This document shows, piece after piece, positions 36,707 to 44,506 of a DNA stretch of 64,000 nucleotides. Source of the DNA: Dickeya poaceiphila (lineage in GTDB: Bacteria; Pseudomonadota; Gammaproteobacteria; Enterobacterales; Enterobacteriaceae). The translations under genes were made by a program, and so were the position numbers. Below the pieces are notes generated by a model. The model searched no databases, was not told the origin of the DNA, and saw only the letters and a list, made by a program, of their open reading frames with translations. Within the stretch, counting starts at the first letter, position 1; each line of letters starts with the position of its first letter. Location of the stretch: positions 3,596,001 through 3,660,000 of the forward strand of contig NZ_CP042220.2 of NCBI RefSeq assembly GCF_007858975.2, in the 5' to 3' direction.

Positions 36707-37444
36707 TCAATCCAAATCAGGAAGCATCCTTTCCAGCTCCGCCTGTGCTCTGGCGTAGTCCTCTGGCGTGTAATTCACCTGAACAACAGGGCCACCGTCT
36801 TTGCCTGTCACCTCCTGGGTGATGCGCTCGCCATATTTTTTCGGGGCCATGCGGGACAGTACCCATTTTCTGGCGTCTATTTTTAACCGGGATTTTGCTA
36901 CTTCAGCGGCATCTGCTTCAGTGCTGTCAGCGATATCAATTATCTCGTCAAAAATCACATCGGCGCGGACATCGGTTGCTTTCGCGTACTGGTCGCGAAA
37001 TACCTCATTTTCTGCCAGCCAGCGAAAGACGGTTGCCTTGTTTGGCATACCGGGGTGGCGGCATACATCGCGCAGGCTTTCACCGTCTGCCAGCAATGTG
37101 CAAATGTCGTCTGCAACCTCCGGCATATAGTCGGATGGGCGTCCGGTGTGGTTTTTCTTAACGGTCAGACGATTTTTTTCAATTGACGGGCAATTTGAAT
37201 CAATTTGGTTTTCAATTGGCGAAATTGATTTTTTTGGGGGCGTTTGCCGGTTCGCACCGGGCATCTTTAGCGAACCTTGCGAACGGTGGTTTACCGCTCT
37301 TTTCCAGCCGTAAAGTTTTGCGTTTTTGCGTATGGCCGCGTCGCTGATACCATGCTGGCGCGCTAACGCCCGAATGGATAACTCGCCTTCACAGTATTCT
37401 CTCTCTATCGTTGCCCAGTCAGTTGCGGGGTGATTAATCGCCAT
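36707..37444 (-). CDS. Phage small terminase subunit-like protein
   Basis: This 245-aa protein is expected to recognise packaging sites on DNA. There are two helix-turn-helix segments: 'SIRALARQHGISDAAIRKNA' at the N-terminus, and 'DGESLRDVCRHPGMPNKATV' with 'FRWLAENEVFRDQYAKATDV' in the centre, the latter pattern being typical of small terminases. It ends in an acidic 'RAQAELERMLPDLD' helix. No large terminase, portal or capsid gene is present in the element. A lone TerS beside an integrase and primase is a hallmark of phage-inducible islands, which use it to redirect helper packaging. That role is an inference. Confidence 0.72.
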   Translation of the reverse strand: MAINHPATDWATIEREYCEGELSIRALARQHGISDAAIRKNAKLYGWKRAVNHRSQGSLKMPGANRQTPPKKSISPIENQIDSNCPSIEKNRLTVKKNHTGRPSDYMPEVADDICTLLADGESLRDVCRHPGMPNKATVFRWLAENEVFRDQYAKATDVRADVIFDEIIDIADSTEADAAEVAKSRLKIDARKWVLSRMAPKKYGERITQEVTGKDGGPVVQVNYTPEDYARAQAELERMLPDLD

Positions 37445-37522
37445 TGTGCTTACCCTTATCGTATTGCTGTTCTTGTATACCGCTCAATCGCAGGTATCGT
37501 CTGGCCGTGGTGCGCGTTGGCA

Positions 37523-39217
37523 TCACCTCCCCAGTACATAGGATTGCTGCCAGCGCTTAGCCGTTTCACCAATTGCTGCCGCGGCTGCGTCTTTCATTTG
37601 TTGTTCATTCAGACCAGCACCGGATATGTTGAATTCGTTTTGCTGGTTGATGACCATCCCGCCGCCAGCGCTTCCACCCTGCCCAATAACGGGTAGCGCC
37701 GCAGGTGTTGGCACTGCTCCAGCTCTGTAACCGTAATCACCGAGATAGTTCGCCATGTCTGCCTGTGACCTTTTAGGCTGCGCATATGGAGACGACGGCA
37801 GAGAGGCCCATACACCACCAAGCCCATTTGTCGCCGACATAAAATCACCGTTGACGACGTTATCCAGTTGCCCGGCACGCTGGATTAGCCATAAAGCGGC
37901 CATGTCCTGGCTACGGGGTGAAAAGTCGGTCAGGCCCAGAGCGGATGCCGCTTCATCCCACGATTTTTGAGTGAACTGATAGCGCCCGGCGGCGGACGTT
38001 TTATTTTGGACTCCGTCCGTTTGCGTGAATGGTTTCAGGATCCGTGGGTGATCTGACATATTGGCGAACTGCTCACCGCCAAATAGAGTGTTATATCCAT
38101 TGTTCATGTGGCCCGCCGTTCCTTCGGCTTTTGCGATAGCATCCAGATATGCGCGAGCGTTGGGGTTGTCTACCAATTTTCCTATTTCACCGCTCGTCTG
38201 GCGCTGGTATGCCTCGCGCGGACTCACCCCGCCGCCAGACCCGCCACGATTCAACAGGGGATTGCTCATGGCTCTGGCTTCATCGGCTGATGTAAAAATG
38301 TTTCCCGGCGTCAAGGCGGCTGCGGCTTCGAGGGTCAGGGGATTAAAGAGCAGGCGAGACAGTAAACCTCTGCTGGCGGTGGGAACCGGTCCTTTAGGTG
38401 GGGTGGGTCGGAGGAGCCACTTTAACATGCCGCTACCTGCGACAACGCTTCCTACACCAGCTGCTGTCAGCATCCCTTTTGCAGTGCCTGGGTTTTCCTG
38501 AATAAACCTGTTGGTGACTTTCAGCAGGTCGTTAACGACGGGAATAATCCCTTTTCCGAGCGAAATCGCTAACGCATCAAGATTGTTTTTGAACTGGGCC
38601 ATTTCATCGTTAAACACCTGCGCATTCTTTAGCAATTCGTTATCAATCGGAAACGGCATGTTGCCTGCCATCTTCATGGATTCATCAAGAAAACCGCTGC
38701 CTTTTTCCGACAGCCTGATGAGTGGTGAGTCCTGGCCGGTTTCTGCCCCCTGACGTAAAAACGTTCTCTGGTCATAATTCATCTTGCTGTAGGCGTTGAT
38801 GAAGTATTTCAACCCATTCATGGCGTCCATGCGGGCAAACTCGGTGGGGTTAAATGCCGCGCCCCAGTACGCCTTATCGCCCAACTGACCAAACCGCGCC
38901 TTTAATTGCAGGGCGGGGATCATCTTGGCAATATCCTGCGCGGCTTCCGGGTTGATTTTAAGCCGGTTCATCGCCATCTCCAGCCCCTGAATCTGGCGAA
39001 TGGTAAACCCGGTATTATCTGCAACGCGCTTCATCTCCAACGCGGTTTGAGCCACGCCGGAGATCAGCGCCCTGAGCCCCATGCCTGTACCGGCAACGGC
39101 AGCCAACTGGAGGATTTTGTCGCTTACGCCTTTAATCGCATCATTCGCCTTTTGAAAGGATTTGGCATCCATTTTCAGGCCAAGCGAAATCAACAGTTCA
39201 TCAATGGTCTGTGCCAT
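37523..39217 (-). CDS. Tape-measure-like protein with muramidase domain
   Basis: This is a 564-aa phage tail protein. The N-terminal 60 residues ('LGLKMDAKSFQKANDAIKGV') and the hydrophobic segment after them resemble tail tape-measure proteins. Residues about 350-455 form a lysozyme-like domain related to the lambda R/GH104 type: 'AIAKAEGTAGHMNNGYNTLF', 'HPRILKPF' and 'TSAAGRYQFTQKSWDEAASA'. The C-terminus is a glycine-rich linker and a helix. It is short for a tape measure (usually 700 or more residues). No other tail gene is present, so it may modify helper tails or act as a lysin. Confidence 0.7.
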   Translation of the reverse strand: MAQTIDELLISLGLKMDAKSFQKANDAIKGVSDKILQLAAVAGTGMGLRALISGVAQTALEMKRVADNTGFTIRQIQGLEMAMNRLKINPEAAQDIAKMIPALQLKARFGQLGDKAYWGAAFNPTEFARMDAMNGLKYFINAYSKMNYDQRTFLRQGAETGQDSPLIRLSEKGSGFLDESMKMAGNMPFPIDNELLKNAQVFNDEMAQFKNNLDALAISLGKGIIPVVNDLLKVTNRFIQENPGTAKGMLTAAGVGSVVAGSGMLKWLLRPTPPKGPVPTASRGLLSRLLFNPLTLEAAAALTPGNIFTSADEARAMSNPLLNRGGSGGGVSPREAYQRQTSGEIGKLVDNPNARAYLDAIAKAEGTAGHMNNGYNTLFGGEQFANMSDHPRILKPFTQTDGVQNKTSAAGRYQFTQKSWDEAASALGLTDFSPRSQDMAALWLIQRAGQLDNVVNGDFMSATNGLGGVWASLPSSPYAQPKRSQADMANYLGDYGYRAGAVPTPAALPVIGQGGSAGGGMVINQQNEFNISGAGLNEQQMKDAAAAAIGETAKRWQQSYVLGR

Positions 39218-39389
39218 GCAACACCCCGATATCGTGTAACGCCTTATCCATCAGGCTGCGTGCGATAGCGTGTACCGTGGGCGCAATACCCAGCGGTGAC
39301 TGGCGGCGCTCCTGCTCCTGAATACGGCGGAGTGCCTCCACCTGATGCCTGCTGAGTAAAACCGGTTTGACCTTGCTGCCCGCGTCCAT
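39201..39389 (-). CDS. Small phage protein, possible ribbon-helix-helix
   Basis: This 62-aa basic protein (VKPVLLSRHQVEALRRIQEQ, then 'APTVHAIARSLMDKAL') has a strand-helix-helix pattern reminiscent of ribbon-helix-helix DNA-binding proteins. It overlaps the start of the tape-measure-like gene by 17 bases, so the two are probably co-translated. Function is unknown; a repressor or regulator of the two phage genes is one possibility. Confidence 0.55.
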   Translation of the reverse strand: MDAGSKVKPVLLSRHQVEALRRIQEQERRQSPLGIAPTVHAIARSLMDKALHDIGVLHGTDH

Positions 39390-39556
39390 ACATCCCCCTG
39401 AGCATGATATTTATACAGTAATCATTATTTCATAAATTGAAATGATATCAATTTGTGTTGCGAAAATAGGGATAATGGCGTGTGGCCGGTTCATCGGGCT
39501 ACGGCTCTCTGCTTTTTTATTCCCGCCCAATTCCCCTATAGATCAGCAGAAAGATG

Positions 39557-39821
39557 TCGGTTCAGTTGGTTCAGTTGGTTCACGGGCCGCCAAGCCGCGC
39601 CAGCGCTGGATTTGTGTGAACCAACATCGCATCTGTTTCGTTGGTTCAGACGTGCTTTTTGTTGGTTCACGCATCCCGCCAGCCAGAAAGTAACCGGGTA
39701 CGTCGCCGTGTTGGTTCAAAATGCCCCTTTGTTGGTTCAGTGTTGGTTCAACAATGGATACGTTTTCCTTGTAAAACAAACATCTTTACTTATTGAACCA
39801 ACTGAACTGACTGAACCAACA
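39557..39821. repeat. Iteron module A (TTGGTTCA)
   Basis: TTGGTTCA or its complement TGAACCAA occurs at 39566, 39575, 39617, 39641, 39662, 39711, 39732, 39743, 39794 and 39812, with a variant CGGTTCA at 39558. The module opens with three direct copies and closes with three inverted ones (the middle one degenerate). The last direct and first inverted copies flank an AT-rich core with 'TTTTCCTTGTAAAACA'. Confidence 0.85.
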
Positions 39822-39920
39822 CACCTTCTACGTGTGTGAAAGCATCCTGTTCTGGCCGGTTGTCCTCTGGCTGGTGCTGAAACGTTGGCGTGACGACGAT
39901 ATACAGACACAAAACATCAC

Positions 39921-40217
39921 GGGTTCAGCGGGTTCACGGGTTCAGTTGCGTACCGTTACTATTTTTTTGTCTTTTCAAACATCGGGTTAAAAAATATTGC
40001 TCGCTTTTTGCGCTAAAAATTGAACCCGTAAAGCTGTGCGCTGAACCCGTTTGATAGGGTGTCGCCACGGGTTCACGCCGCCCACCAGAAAATGAGGCCC
40101 AAAAGGAAACGGGTTCAGAGTGCGGCAAAACGGGTTCAAGACGGGTTCAACAGGAAACCTGTTTCCCTTATAAAACAGGCCTTTTTACAGAGTGAACCCG
40201 TTGAACCCGCTGAACCG
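39921..40217. repeat. Iteron module B (GGGTTCA)
   Basis: GGGTTCA occurs at 39921, 39930, 39938, 40069, 40111, 40132 and 40143. Its complement TGAACCC is at 40021, 40042, 40193 and 40202, with a variant at 40211. The layout copies module A: three direct copies, scattered singles, an AT-rich core 'TTTCCCTTATAAAACA', then three inverted copies. It lies directly downstream of the primase-helicase stop. Confidence 0.85.
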
Positions 40218-40254
40218 TTATGTTTTATTCGTGTGTGAGCCACACAAGGGGCTG

Positions 40255-42930
40255 TTACTCCGTATCCGGGGCATACATCAGGACATAGAAAACCGGCTGA
40301 CGCCCCTCCACACGCACCGCCTTCTTTTTAAACCGGTCTTTCCCCGGCTCTAACATCCCCGCATCGGCCAGCACTTTCGCAAACTGCCTGACGTTAAACC
40401 CCCTGGCGATTTCGCCCTCAAAGGTGGCCGGGAAGGTGTAGAACATCATCGGGGCGGCATCGTGCTTGCCCCTGTCCCGGTATCCGGCAAGGTCGCGTAT
40501 GGGCAGGTCTTGCGGGTTGTAGGGCAGCGGGGCAAACCGGCTCAGGCCGTGGGCGTTCAGGAACGCTTCGCACTGCTCGATAATCTGCTGGTGCTCCTTG
40601 TTGCCGGTGCCGAATTCGCGCACCCAGGCATTAAAGCTGTGTTGTATCGCATCCCGGCCCGTCTGTTCATCCCAGCCGGTAATGACCCGGCCCAGCGACA
40701 GCGCCGCCTCCATCACGGCAAAGCGGGCGGCCACCCGGTGAACCTGCTCGCCATAGTCGGCAGGAATGAGACTGCGCCAGCGTGTTTCAGCGGCTCTGAC
40801 GGCCTCGATAGCCTGTTGCGGGTGGTCGGCAAGGTGCTTAATCCACGCCCGGCCTGCGGCACCGTGGTACTGCTGACAGGCGTCTTTCAGTGCGTCGGCG
40901 TGCTGTTTGCCGTTGGCATGTTCATGAAAGCACGCCGTTTTGCTTAACGGGATGTTCAGCAGCCGTACCAGTTGGCCCGCCTTGGTTTTTCTGCCCACAC
41001 TGGCAATGAACGTTTCCAAATCCATTTCGCCGGTGCTGATTGCCACCGTGCGCCAGCGCTTTAACTCCCGGTTGCCGCCTTCTTTGGCTCCCTGCAATTT
41101 GCCGACGCCGTTAAACAGTGCATAGGCGGCCTGCGCCACGCTCACCGGGTCAGCGCCCTGACCGACTTCATCGAGTGGCATCAGCGCGTCGTTGTGGGCG
41201 GCGGCTTCGTTCGCCAGCCCCAGCGCGGTGCCGTACCACGTCAGGCGCAGTAACTCCGGGTTACCGTACAGGCTGGAGGCAACACTGGCGGTGGTGGTTT
41301 TCCCGGCGCTCGATTGCTCATAGAAATGGATGCCGAATCCGTCAGCCCCCACCAGACCGATTAACGGGGCGGCCAGCGCCGCCGCTATACCGGTCATCAT
41401 GGCGTAATTGCCCCCGGCAAGGCGGGCCACGGTGTCGCGCCAGCCCGCTGCCGTGCCGCTGACGGTGTAGCCTGCGGCGGCCGCGCTGCGCCCGCTGAAC
41501 AGTACCGGCCTGTCAGGGGTTCCGATGATTTCCCCGTCCGGCATGAGGTAAGCCCCACACTGCCAGCCGGTCGCGTGCGCGATATGCCAGATATCCCGTG
41601 CGGCACTGCGCTGGAGCCAGTCGGCCAGAATGGCGCGCAGGCTGTTTTTGGTGGTGACGTTCACGCCGCCGTTTTTCAGCGTTCGCCAGCCCTCGCGCTC
41701 GCCGATATCCGCCAGCGGAATGGCCTGTGTGGTGTCGGTCTTCGCGCCGATGGGCCGCCAGCGCATTATCAGGTACTGGTCTTTGTCGTCCCGGCCAATG
41801 CCCACCACTGCCAGCGGGGAGCACAGCCAGCTTTCATTGTTGATAATCTCGCCGCTGTCTTTATCCACTTTGGGGGTTATCCAGAACACGCCGTCCCGGC
41901 GACTTTGTACGTGCGGTTTTAACGGGTCGCTATGCGTTGGCCTGCTGTCGTCCGGTTCATCCGCTGGCGGCGAATACAGTGAGGCGGCAAATGCCTGTGT
42001 GGCGGCCATCAGCCCGTATTGCTGGCGGTAATCGTCCCAGTCGGCCTTTTCATTGGTCGGCGGCAGCGCCACCTGGCCGTTCACCGCACGGGCGGCTTTC
42101 TCCGCCCAGTCTTTCCCTGCGTTCGGCATCTCCGGTTTGATGTCGTTATCGGCGGCCAGAATGATACGAGCGCTGGCATACCGGGTGCGCATGGCCTTTG
42201 ACACCGGCACCATGTTGCCCGCGTCGATAGCGGCGAGGGTCAGCGCCTCCGGGCGCATCTGGTGAACGCTTAATGCCGTCGCCAGCCCTTCGGCGATAAT
42301 CACCGTATCGGGCTGTGCGGGCGCATTTACCGCGTGATACGCGCCGCGTTTTGCCGAGTCCGTCACCAGTCGCTTGCCGCCATCGGGTTTTATTGTCTGT
42401 GCGGCGGTGGTGGTGCCGCTGGCGTCCTGTAACGTCAGCAGCAGGGTGCCATCGGGCAGCAGCGGATACGACAACCCGGTTAAGCCCTTTCCGGCCAGAT
42501 AGGCGGACTCCCCCGGCTGTGCCTGTGCGGTCAGTTTTTTCAGCCGTGCGGCAAAGCGCCGGGCTTTTTCTGCGGTACGGGTCTGCTCGTCGGCAGACGG
42601 TGATTGCCGGGTATCATACTGGCGCGTGTCCGGCGCTGGCGCACCGGCTGGCATTCCCAGCGCGTCGGCCACCAGCCGGGCGGCGGCGGTGATATCGCAC
42701 TGCCTGACTTTCTGCACCAATTCAAGGCCGTCACCGGCCCCGCACTGATTACAGAAATGCGCCCCGCGCCCGTCATCATCAAAACGGAAGCGGTCTTTAC
42801 CCCCGCACGCCGGGCAGGGGGCGTGCTGGCGGGCATTGTCGGGAACCGTAATCCCCAGCAGGGCCAGCACATCAGGCCAGCGGCCCACCGCCGAGCGGGT
42901 CACTTCACGGATAAAATCGATATTACGCAT
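40255..42930 (-). CDS. P4-alpha-like primase-helicase
   Basis: This is an 891-aa replication protein. It has a zinc-ribbon primase domain (C39, C42, C60, C63 in 'CPACGG' and 'HFCNQC'). A Toprim region follows near residue 208 ('VIIAEGLATALS' with 'IILAADND'). A DUF927-type helicase domain has Walker A 'EQSSAGKTTTAS' near residue 540 and 'MPLDEVGQGADP' as a B-type motif. Proteins of this kind prime, unwind and recognise iterons for P4-like satellites. The ATG at 42930 follows GAGGG with good spacing; a longer frame to 43002 overlaps the upstream gene. It is the last gene of the replication operon. Confidence 0.9.
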   Translation of the reverse strand: MRNIDFIREVTRSAVGRWPDVLALLGITVPDNARQHAPCPACGGKDRFRFDDDGRGAHFCNQCGAGDGLELVQKVRQCDITAAARLVADALGMPAGAPAPDTRQYDTRQSPSADEQTRTAEKARRFAARLKKLTAQAQPGESAYLAGKGLTGLSYPLLPDGTLLLTLQDASGTTTAAQTIKPDGGKRLVTDSAKRGAYHAVNAPAQPDTVIIAEGLATALSVHQMRPEALTLAAIDAGNMVPVSKAMRTRYASARIILAADNDIKPEMPNAGKDWAEKAARAVNGQVALPPTNEKADWDDYRQQYGLMAATQAFAASLYSPPADEPDDSRPTHSDPLKPHVQSRRDGVFWITPKVDKDSGEIINNESWLCSPLAVVGIGRDDKDQYLIMRWRPIGAKTDTTQAIPLADIGEREGWRTLKNGGVNVTTKNSLRAILADWLQRSAARDIWHIAHATGWQCGAYLMPDGEIIGTPDRPVLFSGRSAAAAGYTVSGTAAGWRDTVARLAGGNYAMMTGIAAALAAPLIGLVGADGFGIHFYEQSSAGKTTTASVASSLYGNPELLRLTWYGTALGLANEAAAHNDALMPLDEVGQGADPVSVAQAAYALFNGVGKLQGAKEGGNRELKRWRTVAISTGEMDLETFIASVGRKTKAGQLVRLLNIPLSKTACFHEHANGKQHADALKDACQQYHGAAGRAWIKHLADHPQQAIEAVRAAETRWRSLIPADYGEQVHRVAARFAVMEAALSLGRVITGWDEQTGRDAIQHSFNAWVREFGTGNKEHQQIIEQCEAFLNAHGLSRFAPLPYNPQDLPIRDLAGYRDRGKHDAAPMMFYTFPATFEGEIARGFNVRQFAKVLADAGMLEPGKDRFKKKAVRVEGRQPVFYVLMYAPDTE

Positions 42931-42940
42931 TCCATTTCCC

Positions 42941-43570
42941 TCAGTGCGTTGCCGGTGACGGCAGCACGCTATCCAGCGCGAAGAGCTGTAACGCCTGGTC
43001 ATGCAGGGTCGCCATCACACTGTGCCCGGTTTCGGTCAGCTCACCGGCCACCGGCCCCACCATAGCGACATAGAGCGCCAGCGCATTGCGCCGCCCGTCT
43101 TCCTCCCCATACGCGGCTGTCATGGCACCTTCGACCGCACCGGCAAGGGTTGCACGCTCTGCGGCAGGAAACACGGGTAATTCACCGTACTGGCTGCGAT
43201 ACAGCGCGGCGGTTATCGGGTGGCCGCTGTCGTCCGTCACGGTGACGCAGCCGTTTATCGCTTCCTGCTCAAGCACGAATTTCACCGCGACAAACCAGCG
43301 GAACAGGATCAGTTTCTGCCGGTCATCCGGCCTGAAATGGCCCTGTAGCATGGCATCGGTCAGCGCCCGCACCACCTGAATGCCGGTCAATAACGCCCGG
43401 TCATATTCAGTGCTGTCCAGACGGGAAACGGCCTCATCAAAGGTCAGTAAGCAGGGTTCATCCGGCACGGCGGCGCTCTCGTGGGTGATGAGGATACCGT
43501 CGGGCAGCATCTCAACGTGATGACGGGCAGATTGCGCCGCCAGCATGGAAATAGGGCGTTGTTTGTTCAC
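42941..43570 (-). CDS. Conserved P4-element protein of unknown function
   Basis: This 209-aa soluble protein has no recognised motif (MNKQRPISMLAAQSARHHVE; 'LLTGIQVVRALTDAMLQGHF'; 'VAMVGPVAGELTETGHSVMA'). It lies 10 bp upstream of the primase-helicase gene and overlaps the preceding small gene by 4 bp, so it belongs to the replication operon. Similar-size unknown proteins are common at this position in P4-like elements. Confidence 0.7.
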   Translation of the reverse strand: MNKQRPISMLAAQSARHHVEMLPDGILITHESAAVPDEPCLLTFDEAVSRLDSTEYDRALLTGIQVVRALTDAMLQGHFRPDDRQKLILFRWFVAVKFVLEQEAINGCVTVTDDSGHPITAALYRSQYGELPVFPAAERATLAGAVEGAMTAAYGEEDGRRNALALYVAMVGPVAGELTETGHSVMATLHDQALQLFALDSVLPSPATH

Positions 43571-43773
43571 TGTGCTTCTCCCATTGGCGCAACAACCTGC
43601 CAGCCCGCCAGCCGGGCCAGCTCCAGAAAGGCATCCAGACAGGCGACGTGTTCATCATCGAATAACCGGCGGTCACTGGTGGCTCTGCCGTTCTCCACAT
43701 ACACCAGCACGCGCCCGGAAAAGTCATGCGGCACGCTCAGTGTGGCGTTGAGGGTGGGGAGTTGGTCATGCAT
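43567..43773 (-). CDS. Small P4-element protein (68 aa)
   Basis: MHDQLPTLNATLSVPHDFSG, then 'RVLVYVENGRATSDRRLFDD'. The start ATG at 43773 overlaps the stop of the upstream gene (ATGCATGA), and its own end overlaps the next gene by 4 bp. GGAGG lies 8-10 bases upstream of the ATG. The length and tight packing support it as real; function is unknown. The longer reading frame to 43926 is only a shadow of the upstream gene. Confidence 0.65.
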   Translation of the reverse strand: MHDQLPTLNATLSVPHDFSGRVLVYVENGRATSDRRLFDDEHVACLDAFLELARLAGWQVVAPMGEAQ

Positions 43774-43954
43774 AGGACACCTCCGCTTGTTCAGGCTCTT
43801 TCTGGCTGGTGCGATACAGATGGTCGATACGCTCCTGCAGGACAAACAGCAGGATTTCACGCGCCTGCGGTTCATCCGTATTGACGGCGGCATAGGCCAG
43901 CGCCCGGCACTGGTCGATAATTTCATCCAGTTCTAACGGGGTGTTATCAAACAT
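43766..43954 (-). CDS. Small P4-element protein (62 aa)
   Basis: MFDNTPLELDEIIDQCRALA, ending 'QKEPEQAEVSYA'; an acidic, mainly helical protein. The ATG at 43954 overlaps the TGA of the Icd-like gene, a coupling junction. Its frame is continuous upstream with the ash-like frame, so a 246-aa fused product is formally possible. Function is unknown. Confidence 0.65.
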   Translation of the reverse strand: MFDNTPLELDEIIDQCRALAYAAVNTDEPQAREILLFVLQERIDHLYRTSQKEPEQAEVSYA

Positions 43955-44144
43955 GGCGCACCGCCTTAACCGGCAGGCGGCCCGCGAAAAAGCAGAGGTG
44001 ATCGCCAGCCAGTGTGCGGCGGGCTTCGTGTTCAGAAACGGCGGGGATACGGTGAATGACCGGTTTTTGTGTGAGACAGTCGCGGCGGATTGCGGCAATA
44101 AGCCAGATAAATTGCGGTGTTGGGGTAGGGGTAGTAGCCAGCAT
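43947..44144 (-). CDS. Icd-like host cell-division inhibitor family protein
   Basis: This 65-aa protein contains 'PQFIWLIAAIRRDCLTQKPV' and 'SEHEARRTLAGDHLCFFAGR' followed by LPVKAVRH, the pattern of Icd-like proteins in P4-type prophages. It has a strong GGAGG ribbon six bases before the ATG at 44144 and lies in a different frame inside the ash-like gene. P4 Icd affects host division, but most relatives are untested, so the activity is not assured. Confidence 0.75.
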   Translation of the reverse strand: MLATTPTPTPQFIWLIAAIRRDCLTQKPVIHRIPAVSEHEARRTLAGDHLCFFAGRLPVKAVRHV

Positions 44145-44506
44145 GTGGCAGCCTCCATTCGATATGGTTTAAACCCACCACCGAAGAGACCAATCTTGCT
44201 GGTGGTGGACTGTACGGAGTTGGTCTTACCGGCTCGAATGGATACCGGCGCTTCCGAAGAAGCCCCCGCACAGCCCACCATAATTTTGTGCGCGGCACGG
44301 ATTATACCCGCCTCGCTGAAGAAAGGGTGTACTGAGCTTACGACACAAAAAAAGACGCTCGGCGCGTCATGTGTCGCCATTCGAATTACCGGGAGACCAA
44401 TCCCGGCACCAGATTTTGCTGGTGCCCGTTGAAAATAGCCCATCTGTAAAGCAAACGGCAAGCAGTTTTTGCGTACCCTGCGGGCAGCGTCGCGTAAGTT
44501 ACGCAT
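43955..44506 (-). CDS. Ash-family protein (overlaps icd)
   Basis: The central part 'VSSVHPFFSEAGIIRAAHKI' then 'MVGCAGASSEAPVSIRAGKT' and 'NSVQSTTSKIGLFGGG' is the Phage_ASH pattern found in P4-like elements. The frame opens with an ATG at 44506 inside the last codons of the AntA-type gene, and an internal Met (MATHDAPS) is another possible start. The frame has no stop until 43766, so the end given here is the last base before the next gene's start, not a real terminus. The nesting of icd inside it is typical for P4 relatives. Confidence 0.55.
44393..44427 (-). ncRNA. Possible P4-type CI immunity RNA hairpin
   Basis: GGCACCAG/CTGGTGCC (44405-44412 and 44419-44426) make a perfect 8-bp stem with a six-base loop. 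Beside it is GAGACCAAT (44393-44401), which recurs at 44186-44194 next to another TGCTGGTGG. In P4, a short RNA from this region pairs with two nearby complementary sequences to terminate the operon. The layout agrees, but no promoter was mapped. Confidence 0.4.

Larger units (their letters stand above)
39390..40254. other. Origin-like non-coding region with two iteron modules
   Basis: The 865 bp between the primase-helicase gene and the phage genes carry no gene on either strand. They are filled with two related arrays of short repeats (modules A and B, annotated separately). Their position next to a P4-alpha-like replication protein suggests the replication origin of the element. Confidence 0.7.

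Noticed and set aside
39557..40217. Repeats resembling a CRISPR array
   Set aside because: The repeated words are only 7-8 bp, occur in both orientations and have irregular spacing, and no cas gene is present; iterons explain them better.
43512..43727. 71-codon minus-strand frame in the replication operon
   Set aside because: It overlaps the better-supported 68-aa gene in another frame, is Trp/Cys/Pro-rich and has no start signal.
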